Part shown: piece after piece, positions 11,376-24,190 of the stretch | Position numbering within the stretch: the first letter of the stretch is position 1 | Layout of the letters: the number at the start of each line of letters is the position of its first letter | Source: Talpa occidentalis | Lineage: Eukaryota > Chordata > Mammalia > Eulipotyphla > Talpidae | Length of the DNA: 64,000 nt | Direction of reading: 5' to 3' | NCBI RefSeq assembly: GCF_014898055.3 | Contig: NW_023605083.1 | Span: 68,627,715 to 68,691,714 of the forward strand | Position numbers and translations under genes: made by a program | The notes under the pieces: generated by a model | Told to the model about the DNA's origin: nothing | The model's input: the letters and a program-made list of their open reading frames with translations, nothing else | The model's database searches: none

Positions 11376-13280
11376 GGAGAAGGAAGGAAGGAATAAAGGA
11401 AAAGTGGAGGAAGAAAAGGAATTACTCAGAATTTTACACTTTGTGACTGACTGGCAGGGGAAAAAAAAGGTTCTGTGACCTGTAAACTGTACCATGTAAA
11501 TATGATTGTGTGGTTGACAATAGCGCCCACATTTAGGGCTGAAATTGCTTGATTTCTTCTGGATAGACCATTGCCTAGACCGCTCTAAAAGCCTGGGTGG
11601 GGCCCCTGAACCTTTCTTTACAGGATGTCTATTTTTATTCTTCATCTTTTCCTGGCTCAGGCCTCTGTAGCACTGGGTCAGTCCAATCTCATCAGGCCAG
11701 AGTACCTGGCAGGAAAAAATGTGGCTGCTGTTATTTAGATGGTTTAAAATGAATAATTTGCATATTTTCATTATGCTAATGGAATCTTATGGAGAAGGGC
11801 ATGCTTAATAATATTTTTAATCCACTAAACTCATAATCATTTCAAAACCTATGGCCAGAAACCTAGCGAGGGGGAGGCCATGAGGTATACTGGTGAGCTG
11901 GATTCAGGTCTCAGCTCCATTCTCCAGAGGTACCCTGATCAGCGGATGACCTTGCTGAATCTCATGTTTCAAATGTCTGAGAGAAGATTATGCTTAACAC
12001 ATAATTTATATCAAATAAATACAATATAACATAATTATGAATCGAAAGCACAACACAGATCATGACAGAAAACCAATAAAGAAAGATATGATGGTGATGT
12101 TTATATTACTTAAGTTCTTCCTTTATGTTCATCACTATGTCTCCAGCCAGGAAACATTGCAATACACAATCAATTAAATAAAGGAGTCAGTGTCTAGTGA
12201 AATTATGGCAGAACTCTGTGAGTAGGTTCATTTTTCATAATTTTCTAGCCTTTCCATCTTTCCTCTTTTTATTATTCTACTAGTAGCCAATACAAATCTG
12301 AGGTTCTTAGAGATTCTTTTTTTATCACCGTATCTGTGATATTTTTTTCCCTGCCTTCCTGTATAACTTTGAGTTTGTGCCCTTATTCTAATATTCTTTT
12401 ACTGAAAATGATGTATGCCTTTCCCAGTCTACAAATTCTGAAACTGTGTGCATGTTATTGGCATCTTAGAGTAAAAAATATTATTAAAATATCAGTTAGC
12501 CCTGCTATTTGGAGAAAGGTCAGCTTTTTTATTCTAATTTAATAAAGGAGGCACACTGAGTTCCCACAGAGTTAAGTGTATTTTTCAAGGTGCTATGAAA
12601 AAAAAAAAAAAAGAAAGAAAGAAAACTTCTCGAAGACCTACTGTGTGTGAGGTGTGTAATGGCAATTACACAGAAATAATAATGAGTGCTAACATTTATT
12701 TTTCTTTTGTAGGATTTGCATTTAGCAAACCAGATAAAACTCTACGCCCATTGTGGAGTGACTGATATGCAGATTTTCTATAGGAAGAACCTGAGACACA
12801 CTGACTTTAAATTACCTGCTTGGTATCCTGTGTCCTGCAGGGCAGAGCTCACTTCTAACCTTGGGCCTTCATGCTCGAGAGCCTACATTTTTAGCCACAA
12901 TTGGATTCTACTTCAGGGATATTTTCCTCTTATAGGTTATAGTGACATTGCTATGGATGAAGATACTGAGAACTAGAAATCTCAGAAACTTTGTTCAAAG
13001 TCATACTACTTTGTCAGAGCCCAGACACTACAGGACCCCCAAATCCCATATTCAGCACTTGTTCTAAAATACCAGGCTTTGTTCTCATTCAGGCACTGTC
13101 TTTTCATTTAAAATAACAATGCTGGTCTCTCCCAACCATATTAGTTACAAGACAGAAAGACAGCAGGAGATGTACACAGCTGCAAACTCAGGGATTTATT
13201 AATTCAGTCACTCAAAAGGTATGGAGCCCTAATGGGGCCCCTGGTGCCCTTCTAGGTGCCTGGAAACCATATCCACAAAC
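11376..13280. other. Unassigned sequence with a weak MIR trace
   Basis: A weak MIR-like segment lies at 11880-12000 ('gagctggattcaggtctcagctcc', 'gatgaccttgctgaatctcatg'). An (A)n/(GAAA)n patch lies at 12599-12627. The minus-strand open frame at 11355-11771 (138 codons) and the plus frame at 12716-12976 have no recognisable domain. I see no gene. Confidence 0.45.
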
Positions 13281-13475
13281 ATCTGCCTCTTCTATTCCTG
13301 ATGTGTGCCCTTGATCAACTTGTGGAATGTTGTTGAGACTCGATTTCCTCAGCTGTGATGCGGGCAGGTAGCAGTGGTGGTCTAGCATCTAGGTAAGTCA
13401 TCCAGGTGGAACAGAGGATGGGTACTTAACACGTGGTAGCTGCTGGAATGATGTGAGTGCTGGAGAATTAAGACA
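13281..13475 (+). repeat. MIR SINE relic
   Basis: The segment 'gcccttgatcaacttgtgg ... gatttcctcagctgtgatgcgggca ... acttaacacgtggtagctgc' follows the order of the MIR core and 3' part. The call is from recalled consensus; divergence is high. Confidence 0.55.
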
Positions 13476-15110
13476 CTATGTACCCTGAGAAAGGGGGAGC
13501 CCTAGATGCTTGGAAAGCAGGAGAAGGCTTCACTTAAAGTGAGGTATTCCTTGAAGAAAGTTTTTGATAGACAAGGGAGAAGTGAGCAGAAGGGAACTTA
13601 CAAGAAGGAAACAATATGAAACAAGAATTTTAAGGATGTGCTTCTGAAACTGTGGTCAGAAACTTGCAGAATTTGAGTCTGTCTACCAAGAGTGGTCAAA
13701 GCATGCCCTGTGTTCTATCCCCTGGGTCCTCCTTTTCCACGAAGATTTGCAACTTATGTTTGCAATGTCAAACACCAGCAGAAGCTGATCAAAACAGGTT
13801 CTAAGAGGTTATAAAGAAGCCCTGTTCAAGGGCACAGGAGATGAAGTAACCGAGAGTAATCTTATAACATCAAACTTTCCAAGGCTTCTCCCCCAGCACA
13901 TACTAATAACTTCCCCTCAAATGAACACTCAGCCCATAAAGAGGCAGGAACAACAATATGTTTGGGCTTTGGAAACACTAGGCCTTCCCTTACCAGACCA
14001 GTCCTGTCCTCTCTCTGCCCCCCAGCCCCCATTTTCCTTCATTACCTCAAACCTCCTAAGGACTCAGAGGGGGCTTAGAACCAGGTCTCTTGTCTTGAAT
14101 TTGCTGGACTGGTCTAGCAAATAAAAGCTTTTTTTTTTTTTTTCCTACTGTAAAAAGTTACATTTAGGAGAAATTTTCTACCATCTACTTGAATAAAACA
14201 TAGTATATTGGCTTTGAAAGAAATTGAGATGGCTACCCTATAAGGAGAGTGTGGAAGTGTCTTGGTCCTCAGACTTAAGGCTTCACAACTTATCTGACCA
14301 CGATGACAAATTATAGTTAATTTGGGGAGGATTATTTGGGAGCAAATTGATACAGTATGCGAACAAATTAGAATTTGTTCAAATACACATGTGTCTCCCA
14401 TTCAAATGTATGTACACTTTTCAGAACCTAATGTCACTTTTGCAAAGTTGCTTGTGGCCACCCTGGTTTCCTTGTCAGATGACTTAGTTCCAGTTGAGCT
14501 CCTCCACTTAAGCTGTTAAACAAATGAAAAGCAAAATTGTCACTTTTAAATAGAGTCCACACATAATCACATTTTGAAATGGTCCTCTTCTGGCTGAGAA
14601 GTTGTGTGCATTATAATATTGAATTTTAAATAATATATTACACAAAATAGCTTCCAATTTGATTTGGGGGATATATTTTCATGAATTATTGAATATCTGA
14701 TTATTGTAGAAAGCTTTAGCCATTATGCACTGAAACTGTCATTTTCTCTGCTCTGTGATATATGAACTTGGTTATCAATATTTAAAGTTACAATGAGCTC
14801 AGTGTGAAGCAGTTGAAAGCCAAGGCATGGATTAATCAGCAGTGATGTAGGCAGAGGTCCTTCCACAACCCCCACAAGGTGGAAGGCAGATGGGTTAGGA
14901 GCATTCCCCTGGCAGTCTTCTGCAGGGGCATTTCAAGATTCAGGGGCATTTCAAGATTCAGCTCATCTTACAAAAATCCACTCAGTAGGAAATGGTTCTT
15001 ACTGATCAGGGAAGAGTTGATTCAGTAGAAAGAAAATTTGCATATGTTTTAGCTTTTCTTCATCTTTAGGAAACTTAATTTTTTTTGTATCAGAATAAGT
15101 GTTACTAAAT
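13476..15110. other. Unassigned sequence with an 18-base tandem duplication
   Basis: I see no recognised gene or repeat. The unit caggggcatttcaagatt occurs twice in immediate succession at 14923-14940 and 14941-14958. A T-run lies at 14131-14143. Confidence 0.5.
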
Positions 15111-15119
15111 GATGGTATG

Positions 15120-15275
15120 TGGAATGTCCATTAACTTGACTCATGTTTCTGCCGCTATGGTATAAAGTCTTTGAAGGGAAAGCCACTGCTCATTTGACCG
15201 ACCACCCAGGAACTATCTAAGTGTTTGGCACAGTATGGGTGCTCAATGAATGATTTAGGATGCTTTATTGTCTCT
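15120..15275 (+). mobile_element. L2 3'-end relic
   Basis: The stretch 'gtataaagtctttgaaggg' followed by 'gtttggcacagtatgggtgctcaatgaatgattt' matches the pattern at the 3' end of L2 elements (summary of low copy 'tggcacatagtaggtgctcaataaa'). Confidence 0.6.
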
Positions 15276-17439
15276 CTTAATGAGTGAAAATTTAGTAGTG
15301 ATGATGACCATATGTCTTAGTATAGACTAGAAGAGCCCTGTGCTTTTGCTTTGTGGAGGACATTAGGTTCTGTAATGTGACATATGTTTAAATGGGAGAC
15401 ACACGTGTATTTGAACAAATTCTAATTTGTATTTACTATATCAATTTGTTCCAAAATAGTCCCCCCCCAATTATATCTTATGTTGTGTGTCTGCAAGAAA
15501 CCAATGCACTATGAACATGTTTCCCTCACTCCCCCAATTTTACATTCAAATGAATATCAGCATCCTTGACATACTGCCTTGAACATGGCTGATACATTTC
15601 TTGCCCTCATGGAGAAGATTTCACTTTTTTAGGTAATTGGCACAGAGAGCAATTATTCATACAGATGATGAAATGTGTAAACAAAAAACCAAAACCAAAA
15701 AAAAAAAAAATGACACAGACTGTTTTAGAAAAGATTAATGGAAAAGATCCAATGATATCTGGAAAAGTAAGAGTCAACCAGATAGGATTAAGGAAGGGGA
15801 TACAGAGTGTACCAGGTAAAGGTAGTAGCATTTTCCTGAATGCCTATCTGCAAGTGAGCATCTCATGCTATATTTGAGGAGCCCAAAATATCCTAGCAGG
15901 TGAGGAGCAAAGGCACTTCTTTCTTCCCTGTTCTCTATATTGATGGCACTATTGTCTTACTTTGTAGCAGATTTGCCTCTGATTCTTAACTGGAAGCAGG
16001 TGGTGAAGGGAAGGAAAGGTTTTTCTCATTTAGAATTTCATGAGACTCTTAGTACATTAGAGTCAGTTTCCTCCCCTTCCCTCTCTCTCATGCACAGATA
16101 TAGATACTCTTACACATATTTTGCATACAATTTATTCTATTTCTGGGATCAAAAGTCTGCTCAGTCTGAAGAGAAAGCTCATTTCACTCTTCTTGCCTGC
16201 AGCCCTGAGTTCTAAAGAAAAGTGTTTTCCACGGATACCTATTAGAATGGTTCTTTTAACAAAAAAAGTACATTATCAAGGAATAATTGAATAACTTCTC
16301 ATTTGTAATAAATCCTCATGATCTCATTTCTATTTTTAATATTTTCAAAAAAAATTAGTGTATTTCTCATTCTTAATGTAATTTAGGACATCTTTCTTTT
16401 TTTTTTTTTTTTTTTAAGCACACATACCTATATCCTTCATCTGTCCTCAAAACCCTGGAAAATCCCCTGATCACATGGCCTGTTTCCCCCTATTAGACTT
16501 TTGTTTGACTGTTTTTCTTTGGGTTATGCTTCTTAAACTTCTGGTGGTCCTAGTGTCATTCATATTTCATGAAACACTTCGAGGAACCTCTCTGTCCTGG
16601 TAAGACCCCTCTCTGCAAGCGTGTTTGCTGCAGGACAGCTGATTGGAGCTTGCAGAGATTGGCGCTGTATATTATGATTTTAAATTGGACCTGTTTCTCT
16701 TCATAAGACTCTCCTCCAGTCTCCAGTTCTGGCTTACATTAGGGGACTAATCATCCCAAACTCAGTTGGATAAAAGAGATGCAGATTCCAGTGGTTAATT
16801 ATGTTGATTTCTACTTAATCCAATTCCTTTTACTTCTGCTCTCTGCAGTGTCAGGTGTCAGAGTCCCATGCTACTGTGGTTCAATTTAACTAGGAAACAT
16901 ATTTTCCATATACAGGGATAAGGGGCAGTGGTAGCTTCCTGGTAAGCTGGAGAATTTGGGAACTCAATGTTTATTCTTATTTTTATCCAATCCTTCTCAT
17001 TTTGATGCAGACTTTACTACCTCATTCTGAGAAATTGGGTTTCACCAATTCCTGAGACTTTTTCTAGTCTTGTGACTCTGATCCACCTCATTTGCATGCT
17101 GTGACCACCATCCTTTGCAGGTCCTTAGATTCATTTTCTGCTGCTTTAAAAAGACCTTTCAAGACAATTGCTACTCATAAGACAATTGCTACTCATCCAG
17201 CCTTATGGCTATGAAAACTTCCTGCCCTTGGGGGCTTGTCACTTTTTAAAATCCCTTCACCATAAGGCTTAAAGAGTAAACAGAGAGAAACACACTTATC
17301 CAGTCTGCGTTTTTTTTACCATTTGTCCACAGTGCTTTTGAGATCTGAAAATAATCATCAATGCATGTGATTTAGCAAAAGACTTAAGAGTTGCCTGGTC
17401 CCACTCCCTCTTTTATGGAACCTAAAAGGGAGCTTCAAA
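15276..17439. other. Unassigned sequence
   Basis: No gene or family is recognised. There is an A-run at 15697-15710 and a T-run at 16392-16415. The two-copy 18-base duplication aagacaattgctactcat lies at 17161-17178 and 17179-17196. Confidence 0.45.
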
Positions 17440-17620
17440 AAAGTCAGTGTGTTGGGGCAAAAGGCTAGAGGGTGCCCAGTGGACTATGGTGGAAGGTTAT
17501 GGGTGCTTTGGTGCTGGGTATGGTGTAGTAACAAACATCTGAAGAGGTGTGAACTTTCACCACTAAATCATACACAGTGTTGTAAATAAATGTTACCTCA
17601 ATAATTATTTTTTTTTTAAA
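17440..17620 (+). mobile_element. Possible old L1 3' UTR relic
   Basis: The sequence 'ggtgctgggtatggtgtagtaac' followed by 'aaatcatacacagtgttgtaaataaa' and 'ttacctcaataat' resembles the 3' UTR end of older L1 elements. It ends in an A/T-rich run. The match is weak. Confidence 0.4.
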
Positions 17621-18559
17621 AAGTCAATGTAATACAATAATAGCAATGTATCAAACTTTGGCCAAAAACAAACAGACAAACAAACAAAAATGCCAGAACA
17701 AGGATCAGAACTGTGCATTTGCTCCAGTCTCCATTTCTTGTAAAGATTATTTCCCTGTGATGGATGCGTTACTAAGTTTCTACTTATGATTTTCATTAAC
17801 ATCAAAATTAACCCAGTTTGAAATAATAGATTGGCTTTCATGAGTACCTAAAAAATATATGTAAAGAGCTCTCATTTGTTTAGACAGAAGTTTTGGTATC
17901 CTGCACCTTTGTCATAGATCCTTCATGAAAAGTTTTCTGTATATTTCTATAATATTTAATGAAATGCCCACATTTTTTAAATATTACGGAATGTTTTCCA
18001 TTTTCTGTATTTGAAGTGAAAACAGATTTTTGCTTTTTTTGTACTTAGAACTCATTTTCTTAATATTGCAAACATTTATGAAACACACTTTTTGTCAGTT
18101 TTTCACATTATATATTTATAATTTCATTGATTGTGTCCCTTATCTTAGATTGTTAGTTAGGGAGGGGTCTTCAATTATTGGTCTTCTATGTTTACATTTT
18201 ATATTTTAGTTTCCAGTAGTCTTTAAGAATTGTCTTTAAGAGTTAGGGCAGGGGGAAGAGTATTCAATTATTTTTTTTTCTGCAAGTTAGCTGGTAACTA
18301 ATGTATTTCCTATCAATAACATTATTTATAGGGGAAAACTGTGTTGCCTGTGAAGTGAGAAAATGCATGTGTGTATATTATTTATTTATATAAATATATT
18401 CACATTTAAATAGTAGACAAGTGATTGTGGCTTTCATCTGTGTTCCTATGCTAAGAACCTAACAACTAATATACTTCCCTTGATCACCTGAATTGATGCA
18501 ATAACCATATCAACATTTTCAACATGGCACTCAGGGCAAAGAAGAAAGGATGAATTGTA
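17621..18559. other. AT-rich unassigned sequence
   Basis: This is T-rich sequence with a CAAA/CAGA simple patch at 17668-17690. I see no gene or recognisable element. Confidence 0.45.
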
Positions 18560-19240
18560 AGAATGCCTTGACTCCCAGTTTAATTATTTACATATGTAAA
18601 CTGATGCTATATGCCAATGTGTTCACTGTAGCATTTTTTTATTTTTTTGTGATGGTGAGAGAAGAAACATGTCTAAATATTTACGTGAAGTGATACTAAT
18701 ATAGTATACTACATATACTAATATAGTATAATATAGTATACTACAATCCATAGTATACTACTATGGATTGCTGTGCAGTTACCATGGGGTATTATGTGGC
18801 AATGAAAAAGAATGTGTAGATAAATTTGTGCAAAAATTGAATGGTAAGAGAAAGTTAGTTGTCTTGAAAAACAAAACTTCAAATTATAGTTGTTTGAGGT
18901 GAATACACACACACACACAAACACTAAAGATACACATTGAGTACTCAATAGGGAGATTTTTATGGAAAGGAGGAAGATAAAATCACTGTTGAAGGAAAAC
19001 CTTACACTTCATTATTTGCCATTTGTTATTATCTGAATTTTTGTCATGAAAGTACACACTTCTGTACAGCTTGGGGAATAACAAAGAAGAAAGACATACA
19101 AGAAAGAAGGAAGGGAGCAAGGAAAAATAATCCATCCTTAAAATAATACGGATGGTCACTGTAAAACCAAACATCATAGATATGATTATAATCAATGAAG
19201 AAAACCCATACATATCCTCTTTGAATTTATAAATAAAACA
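18560..19240 (+). mobile_element. Old L1 3' region
   Basis: Degenerate late ORF2/3' UTR L1 sequence. 'tgttcactgtagcattttt', 'catgtctaaatatttacgtgaag' and 'attatgtggcaatgaaaaagaatg' follow the order of the L1 landmarks 'gcagcattgtttataatagc', 'aaatgtccatcaata' and 'tatgcagccattaaaaagaatg'. An (AC)n patch lies at 18906-18919. An unusual palindrome sits inside it at 18744-18770. Confidence 0.6.
18744..18770. repeat. Perfect 12-base inverted repeat
   Basis: Arms caatccatagta (18744-18755) and tactatggattg (18759-18770) are exact reverse complements around a 3-base centre, tac. Just to the left, a TAGTATACTA-rich tract (18697-18743) repeats the motif 'actaatatagtata'. Confidence 0.9.
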
Positions 19241-19358
19241 CCGTATCCACTAAAATTAATATAGTCATTTTTATACATTTCATATAATTTTATACATTTT
19301 CTAGAATGCATTAACAAAGGTAAGGTAAAGTGGGAAAATAGGTGATGTGAAGCATAGA

Positions 19359-19397
19359 AGGTAGGTAGGTAGGTAGGTAGCTAGAAAGGTAGATAGA
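19359..19397. repeat. (GTAG)n / (GATA)n microsatellite
   Basis: Six GTAG-type units are followed after a short break by GATA-type units. Confidence 0.85.
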
Positions 19398-19539
19398 TAA
19401 GCAAGAGATGGAGTTTTGAAAATATGGATCCAGGTCAGCTTTGTAAAAACAGCTACAAGTAATAAATTGGATAGCAGCAACAATATAATGAGAATGACAA
19501 TGATAAATGATGTTAGCTAAGAATTAGAACTTCCTTATG

Positions 19540-19740
19540 TATCAGGTATTATTGTAAATGTTTCCATTGCACTAATTTGTTAATATTCACAACATCCCCT
19601 ATGAGGATTGCAGGATTTTATGGATGGGGGTACTAAGGCACACAGGGGTAAGTAAATTGCCCAAGGACTTAAAGGTAGTGATCCATGATTAGATCCAGGT
19701 GGTCTGCTTCCAAGATACTGGGCTTCTGGAAACTACTCTA
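19540..19740 (-). repeat. MIR SINE relic
   Basis: The plus strand reads as the reverse complement of MIR: 'ttcacaacatcccctatgagg', 'tactaaggcacacaggggtaagtaaattgcccaaggac', then 'gatccaggtggtctgc'. This is one of the clearer MIR copies in the window. Confidence 0.75.
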
Positions 19741-19859
19741 AACTGTGTGGAAGACTATTAGTATAGTAACAATTACCATTTGGAAAACATACTTAAACAT
19801 CCTCTCATAATAGTAATAAAATGTGAAATATTGAGGCATAAATTGAATGGGCAATATGT

Positions 19860-20260
19860 AGCCATAAATAAATCTATAAAATCATATTAGAGAGAATTTA
19901 AAAGAAGATTTGATTAAATGTTGGATACACTAGGTTCCTGAATGGGAAGAGAAAATATTGGAAAATTGTCTATTAACCTTGATTTTTAGATTTAATTTAA
20001 TTCAAGTTAAAATTCAAACCATCTTATCTCTGAAACTTAATTAAATGGTCTTATATTCATTGGGAAATGTAAGTAGGTAAAAGATCCAATATTCAATAAA
20101 AGAATATCAATGACAGTAGTCTAGTCTTGTCAGATAATACAAAGAATGAATTTGTTGCAAATATGGTAACATAAAATATTAAAATTGAATGGAAAGTATA
20201 TTATCAGAAAGATAGTAAGAGTGTATTATGTAGCTTTCTTTTAGTAGTTTGATACTGTAA
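19860..20260 (+). mobile_element. Old L1 ORF2 fragment
   Basis: Plus-strand sequence with the L1 ORF2 pattern 'aggttcctgaatgggaagagaaaatattg' ... 'ttcattgggaaatg' ... 'caatgacagtagtctagtc', which corresponds to the segment after the RT domain. All frames are broken. Order and strand match the neighbouring fragment at 18560, but it represents an earlier part of ORF2, so the two are separate or rearranged. Confidence 0.5.
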
Positions 20261-22274
20261 CCATTTGTGATTAGCATCAATGATAAAAAGGAATTGATGA
20301 TTTCATGTAATTGAAAAGGCCAGAAATATATGGGCTCAGGTACAGTTTGGTTAAGGATTTAATCTCCATTTCTTTGTGGTGTCTCTTGTCTTTGACTTCT
20401 TCCTACTGTCACACTGGTCTTCCTCATGTTTGCAAGAGGACTGCCATCAGCAACTAGGTGGTCTTGCATCCTTATTCATGTCAAGGGAAACCAGGTGGGT
20501 TTCCACAACTCACAAGCAAATGATCCTACTTTAGCTCCAACTGGACTTTTTATGAACCAAAGTTATGATCAGGAAAATGCTATAAATTGAGTAGTCTATG
20601 CTGGATTTAGGCTAAAATCAGTTCTATTTCTTATTTGCTATTATGCAATAGGAAAGGGTGGCTCTCTAAGGGAAAAATATTAGTATGTTTGGAAAGGTTG
20701 TTGGGTAGACAAGAAGAAAGGAAAAAGTTTTATATATAGTTACATGTATATGTTATATATTATTGTAATTTTATTTAAAATGATACAAATATAAGGTAAG
20801 ATAATTATAAAATCAAACCTGTTTCAGAGTAGTATTTTATGAACATTTAAAAAAGTAAAATAATAATCAGTTTTATTTTATTACAATCATTAATATCACT
20901 TGCTGTGAAATTACCCACATTCCAAGCTGTGCTAGTGTAGTAAATATAAAAATATAAATCAAGTGAACCAAAAGGATGGTGTTGAAATAGAGAAAGCTAT
21001 ATATTAATACATGAGCTAATAACAATGGGTTATTTATCAAGCTTTGGATGGCAAGCAAGAAACAAACCATTTCAAATTGGCTTAAACAATGAAGTGATTT
21101 ATTATTTCATGTAACTAAAAACACATTGTTATTCTCACTTTACAGTTAGGAAATGAAATATTTGAGGGTTTAAATAACATTACCTGTAGTCCCATAGGTT
21201 GTAGATTCAAAGCGATCTTAACCCAGATTAATATACCTCTCTAGCTGTTGCTTTTAACTGTTGGATGTGATTCCATTATCACTTGCTTTCTCACTTGGAA
21301 GAATTCATTCAAATTTTATAATGTATACCATTTGGGAAGGAAAACATGATGCAAATTCAATTTTTTAAAGAGGAGATAAGAGTAAGATAAAAACAATAAA
21401 CACTATTGTATCATCTAACGATGAGATTCCTCTTGGGAAGTAAACTATATGTGTCTGGAGAAATAACTTGAAATACCCCTCAAAGTGGGTCAAATTCATA
21501 TTTGGAACATGTGAGGGCATTGTTCAATCTTTTAAAGTGGGCACATTCATATGTTGAAGAATAAAATATTTTCTTCAGAAATTTTGAGGTAAATTAGGAG
21601 ACATGGATGAAGAGAGAATATTTAGGAAAAAAGTTATGGGAGACTGGGAAAAGGTGAAGGAAAGGGCTGAGCACTTTCATGTAGTGAGGAGAATTGTATA
21701 GTAGTGGGGGGGCCTATGTGGTGCTGGGACCTGCATGGTGGCAGGGGACCTCTAAGGTACTGAGGGTGGTGACTGGAGGCTCTGAATTTTTTTTTGTATT
21801 GCTGTGATGTGAATGCTTTTTCTGGCTCCTACCACCCCTTGAAATCTTCACAGTAATATTATTCATATTCATAAATGGCATAAATAGAGTCATATATTTA
21901 TAAAGTTAAAGACAGGAAACAAGTCTTATATCTAAATTCTCAGCATGGTACAAAGAAGAGAAGCAGATAATAAGCAGATTAAAGGCCAAGGTGCTTAAAA
22001 AATAAAAGTAAAATCTTTTAAAAATGTGTAGAAAAAATTTCAGAGATAAGTACATCCAGACATCCGAGACCTCTGGAATTAGGAGTTATTGCATTTCTAC
22101 CAAGAGCTTAAAGATCACAGAGGCTTCCTGCTGTTCAACTAATTTATGCATATTTGCAAATGAAGACCAAAGTGAAAACAGGCTTTTCCTATTAATATGC
22201 TTTACTTACATTTGCTCTTCTTTAAAAAATAAGCTTCCTGGACTCTTGAAACTATACTAAACTCTGGGGATTCT
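20261..22274. other. Unassigned sequence with weak repeat traces
   Basis: 21030-21110 ('aaaccatttcaaattggcttaaac ... ttatttcatgtaact') looks like part of a MER-type DNA transposon. 21130-21250 has a weak minus-strand MIR pattern ('ctcactttacagttaggaaatg'). A G-rich segment (21695-21780) contains repeated gtgctggg/ggtggc motifs. I see no gene. Confidence 0.4.
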
Positions 22275-22640
22275 GAACCCAAAATAGTTTCTTATCCTCA
22301 TGGAGTTGACATTCTACTAGATAATTTAGGGATAATTTAGGGATAATTTGCAAATATTATTATTTTAATTATAATCATAGTTATGGTAAGTGACACCAAG
22401 AAAATTGCAGGAACTAAGAGAACTGCAGACAGCTTGCATTGTTCCAGGGACAGCTTCTCAAGGAAACACACCTTTGTCTGAATCTTGACTACAGAGTAGG
22501 AGGTAAAGAAGGCTGATGGTCAGTGAGTGGGAGGTGGGCAAAGAATGGAGGGTGATGGGCAGGATTTCGCTGCTGTAGAGGCCTGATTGGATTGTATGCA
22601 ACCTTGCAACCCCTCTCCTAATTGAAGGTGTTAGCATTTT
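22275..22640 (-). mobile_element. L2 relic
   Basis: The reverse complement of the L2 3' region begins at 'ttatcctcatggagttgacattctactag' and continues with the 'ggaggtaaagaaggctg' region. An 11-base unit, ataatttaggg, is repeated in tandem at 22321-22342. Confidence 0.6.
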
Positions 22641-22800
22641 TAATGGTGTGAGAAGGGCTGTGGTGATGTGCATACTGTGAGCAGAGATGTATTTTCAAAA
22701 GGATCATTCAGGTTGATCACTCAGCCATCAGTTCTTTGTCCAAGATCAGAAAAGTTCTAAATGGTCTCCATAGTCAGCAGGCAGCAAACTAAACCATCTG

Positions 22801-22887
22801 TTTCTTTTTATTCCTTTCCTCCTTGCTCCTCCTCCTCCTTCTTCTTCCTCATTTTTTCCCTCACCTTTTCCCTCTCTCCTTTTCTAA
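22801..22887. repeat. Polypyrimidine tract (CTT/CCT-rich)
   Basis: About 85 bases are almost entirely C and T on the plus strand, including (CCT)n and (CTT)n units. Long purine/pyrimidine asymmetry of this kind can adopt triplex structures. Confidence 0.85.
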
Positions 22888-23135
22888 GTGTCTCCAAATT
22901 CTACATTTCTCCCTTCCAATAAATAGCAATCCAAGCCATAGTATGGAGTGACTTCAGAATGTGTATGGCTCGAAAAAAATTGTTGTTCTTATATTCAGGT
23001 GTAGTGAAGGAGAGGGCAGAAATTCCAGGATCTTTTGCAAGAAGAGGAATTCAAATTGATTTTAGACTGTGGAGAAAAGGGTGGAAAGTGGGAATTCAGA
23101 ATGATCAAAAGAGAGTGTGATTCCTTTCATTCTTT

Positions 23136-23398
23136 TTCTTAAGATTTATTTTTATTTATTTATGCATACAAGATCTGCATTATAGGTCAGAAGTGCGGGG
23201 GAGGAGGTAAGCGGATTCACCAGAGACTGAATGGGGAGCAGAACAGGTAGAAGGACCGAAGTACACTTCAGCGGGCGAATCAGGAGAGGTCTGTTGCACC
23301 ATGTGGGCTAGTTCCCTGATGGGGGACCTAACTCTTGTAGCAGTGGCTGACAATAGCTTAATAGTGCTGAGACAACCCCTGCGCCACCAGGGATGCCC
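23136..23398 (-). repeat. tRNA-derived SINE, subgroup B, divergent
   Basis: The minus-strand copy has more substitutions and small indels than its relatives (for example 'gtcagaagtgcgggggaggaggtaagcgg'). This suggests it is the oldest of the set. A flanking direct repeat, tgattcctttcattctt / tgatttctttcattctt, lies at 23118-23134 and 23399-23415 with one mismatch. Confidence 0.85.
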
Positions 23399-23559
23399 TG
23401 ATTTCTTTCATTCTTGACCAGTACTTCCATACATTTGAACAATGGAGCACGAACAGTAGCTGGGGAGAAGGGGTGGTGATTGTTAAAAATGCAATTCCTT
23501 GGTTGTACACAAAACATGTTCAATTAGAAATTGGAGATTATGACCAGAAAGTTCATGTA

Positions 23560-23702
23560 CTCCCCAGGTGATGCTTCTGTGCACAAATGTTTGAGGATAA
23601 GTGACCTATAGTACTTATACACGTGAGGCCAGGGTAAGAATCACCTGTACTGCTTATTAAGTGGCAGCAGATTCCTTGGCTCAAGATTCAGGTTTAGTAA
23701 GT
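23560..23702 (+). mobile_element. MER5-type (hAT-Charlie) fragments
   Basis: 'ccaggtgatgcttctgtgc ... tttgaggataag' matches the 3' end of MER5 elements, and the following 'agggtaagaatcacctgtactgctt ... cagattccttggctcaagattcaggtttagtaagtc' matches the 5' half. The inverted order suggests two separate fragments or a rearranged copy. Confidence 0.6.
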
Positions 23703-23984
23703 CATGAATTGTATCGTGAGATATGGATATCAACACCCTCTCCTTGAGCCCTCAGGTGGGTCTGAAAATAATAGAAATTTGATAAATGAGAGAAGATGGG
23801 ATACTGATTTAATGGGAGACATGGTGATGAGATTGGGTGGCATGGGCAATTGTCTTGTCAGCAACTTTTTGATCAGTGCTGATTTTAAGAATTCATCTTG
23901 GTAAACTCTCTTGGAAGAGATTTAGCCTATTGGGTTAACATCATGTTGAGTGACAGGCATGATCACACTTTCCTAGAGGAAGTT

Positions 23985-24190
23985 TGTGGTGTTTTCAGTA
24001 ATCTTTTAAACTTATGTGGCACATTCAGAAGTCTCTTCGCACCTACTGCCCCACTGATCCTCAGAACAGCACTCTGCATTTAACGAGGCCGATTTGAAAG
24101 CTGAATCTTAGAAAGATGAAATGAATTTCCTAAAGACACCATCTGGTGAATGTCAAAGAAAGGTCTTATGATTTGGTTCTTCTGTCCTTG
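23985..24190 (-). repeat. MIR SINE relic
   Basis: The plus strand carries the reverse-complement MIR pattern 'tgatcctcagaacagcac' ... 'ctgaatcttagaaagatgaaatgaatttcctaaagaca' with high divergence. Confidence 0.5.

Noticed and set aside
11355..11771. 138-codon minus-strand frame
   Set aside because: It overlaps an L2-like trace at its lower end, has no recognisable motif, and its start context is weak.
19359..19397. Short regular repeats that could suggest a CRISPR-like array
   Set aside because: They are 4-base microsatellite units without spacers, in a mammalian genome.
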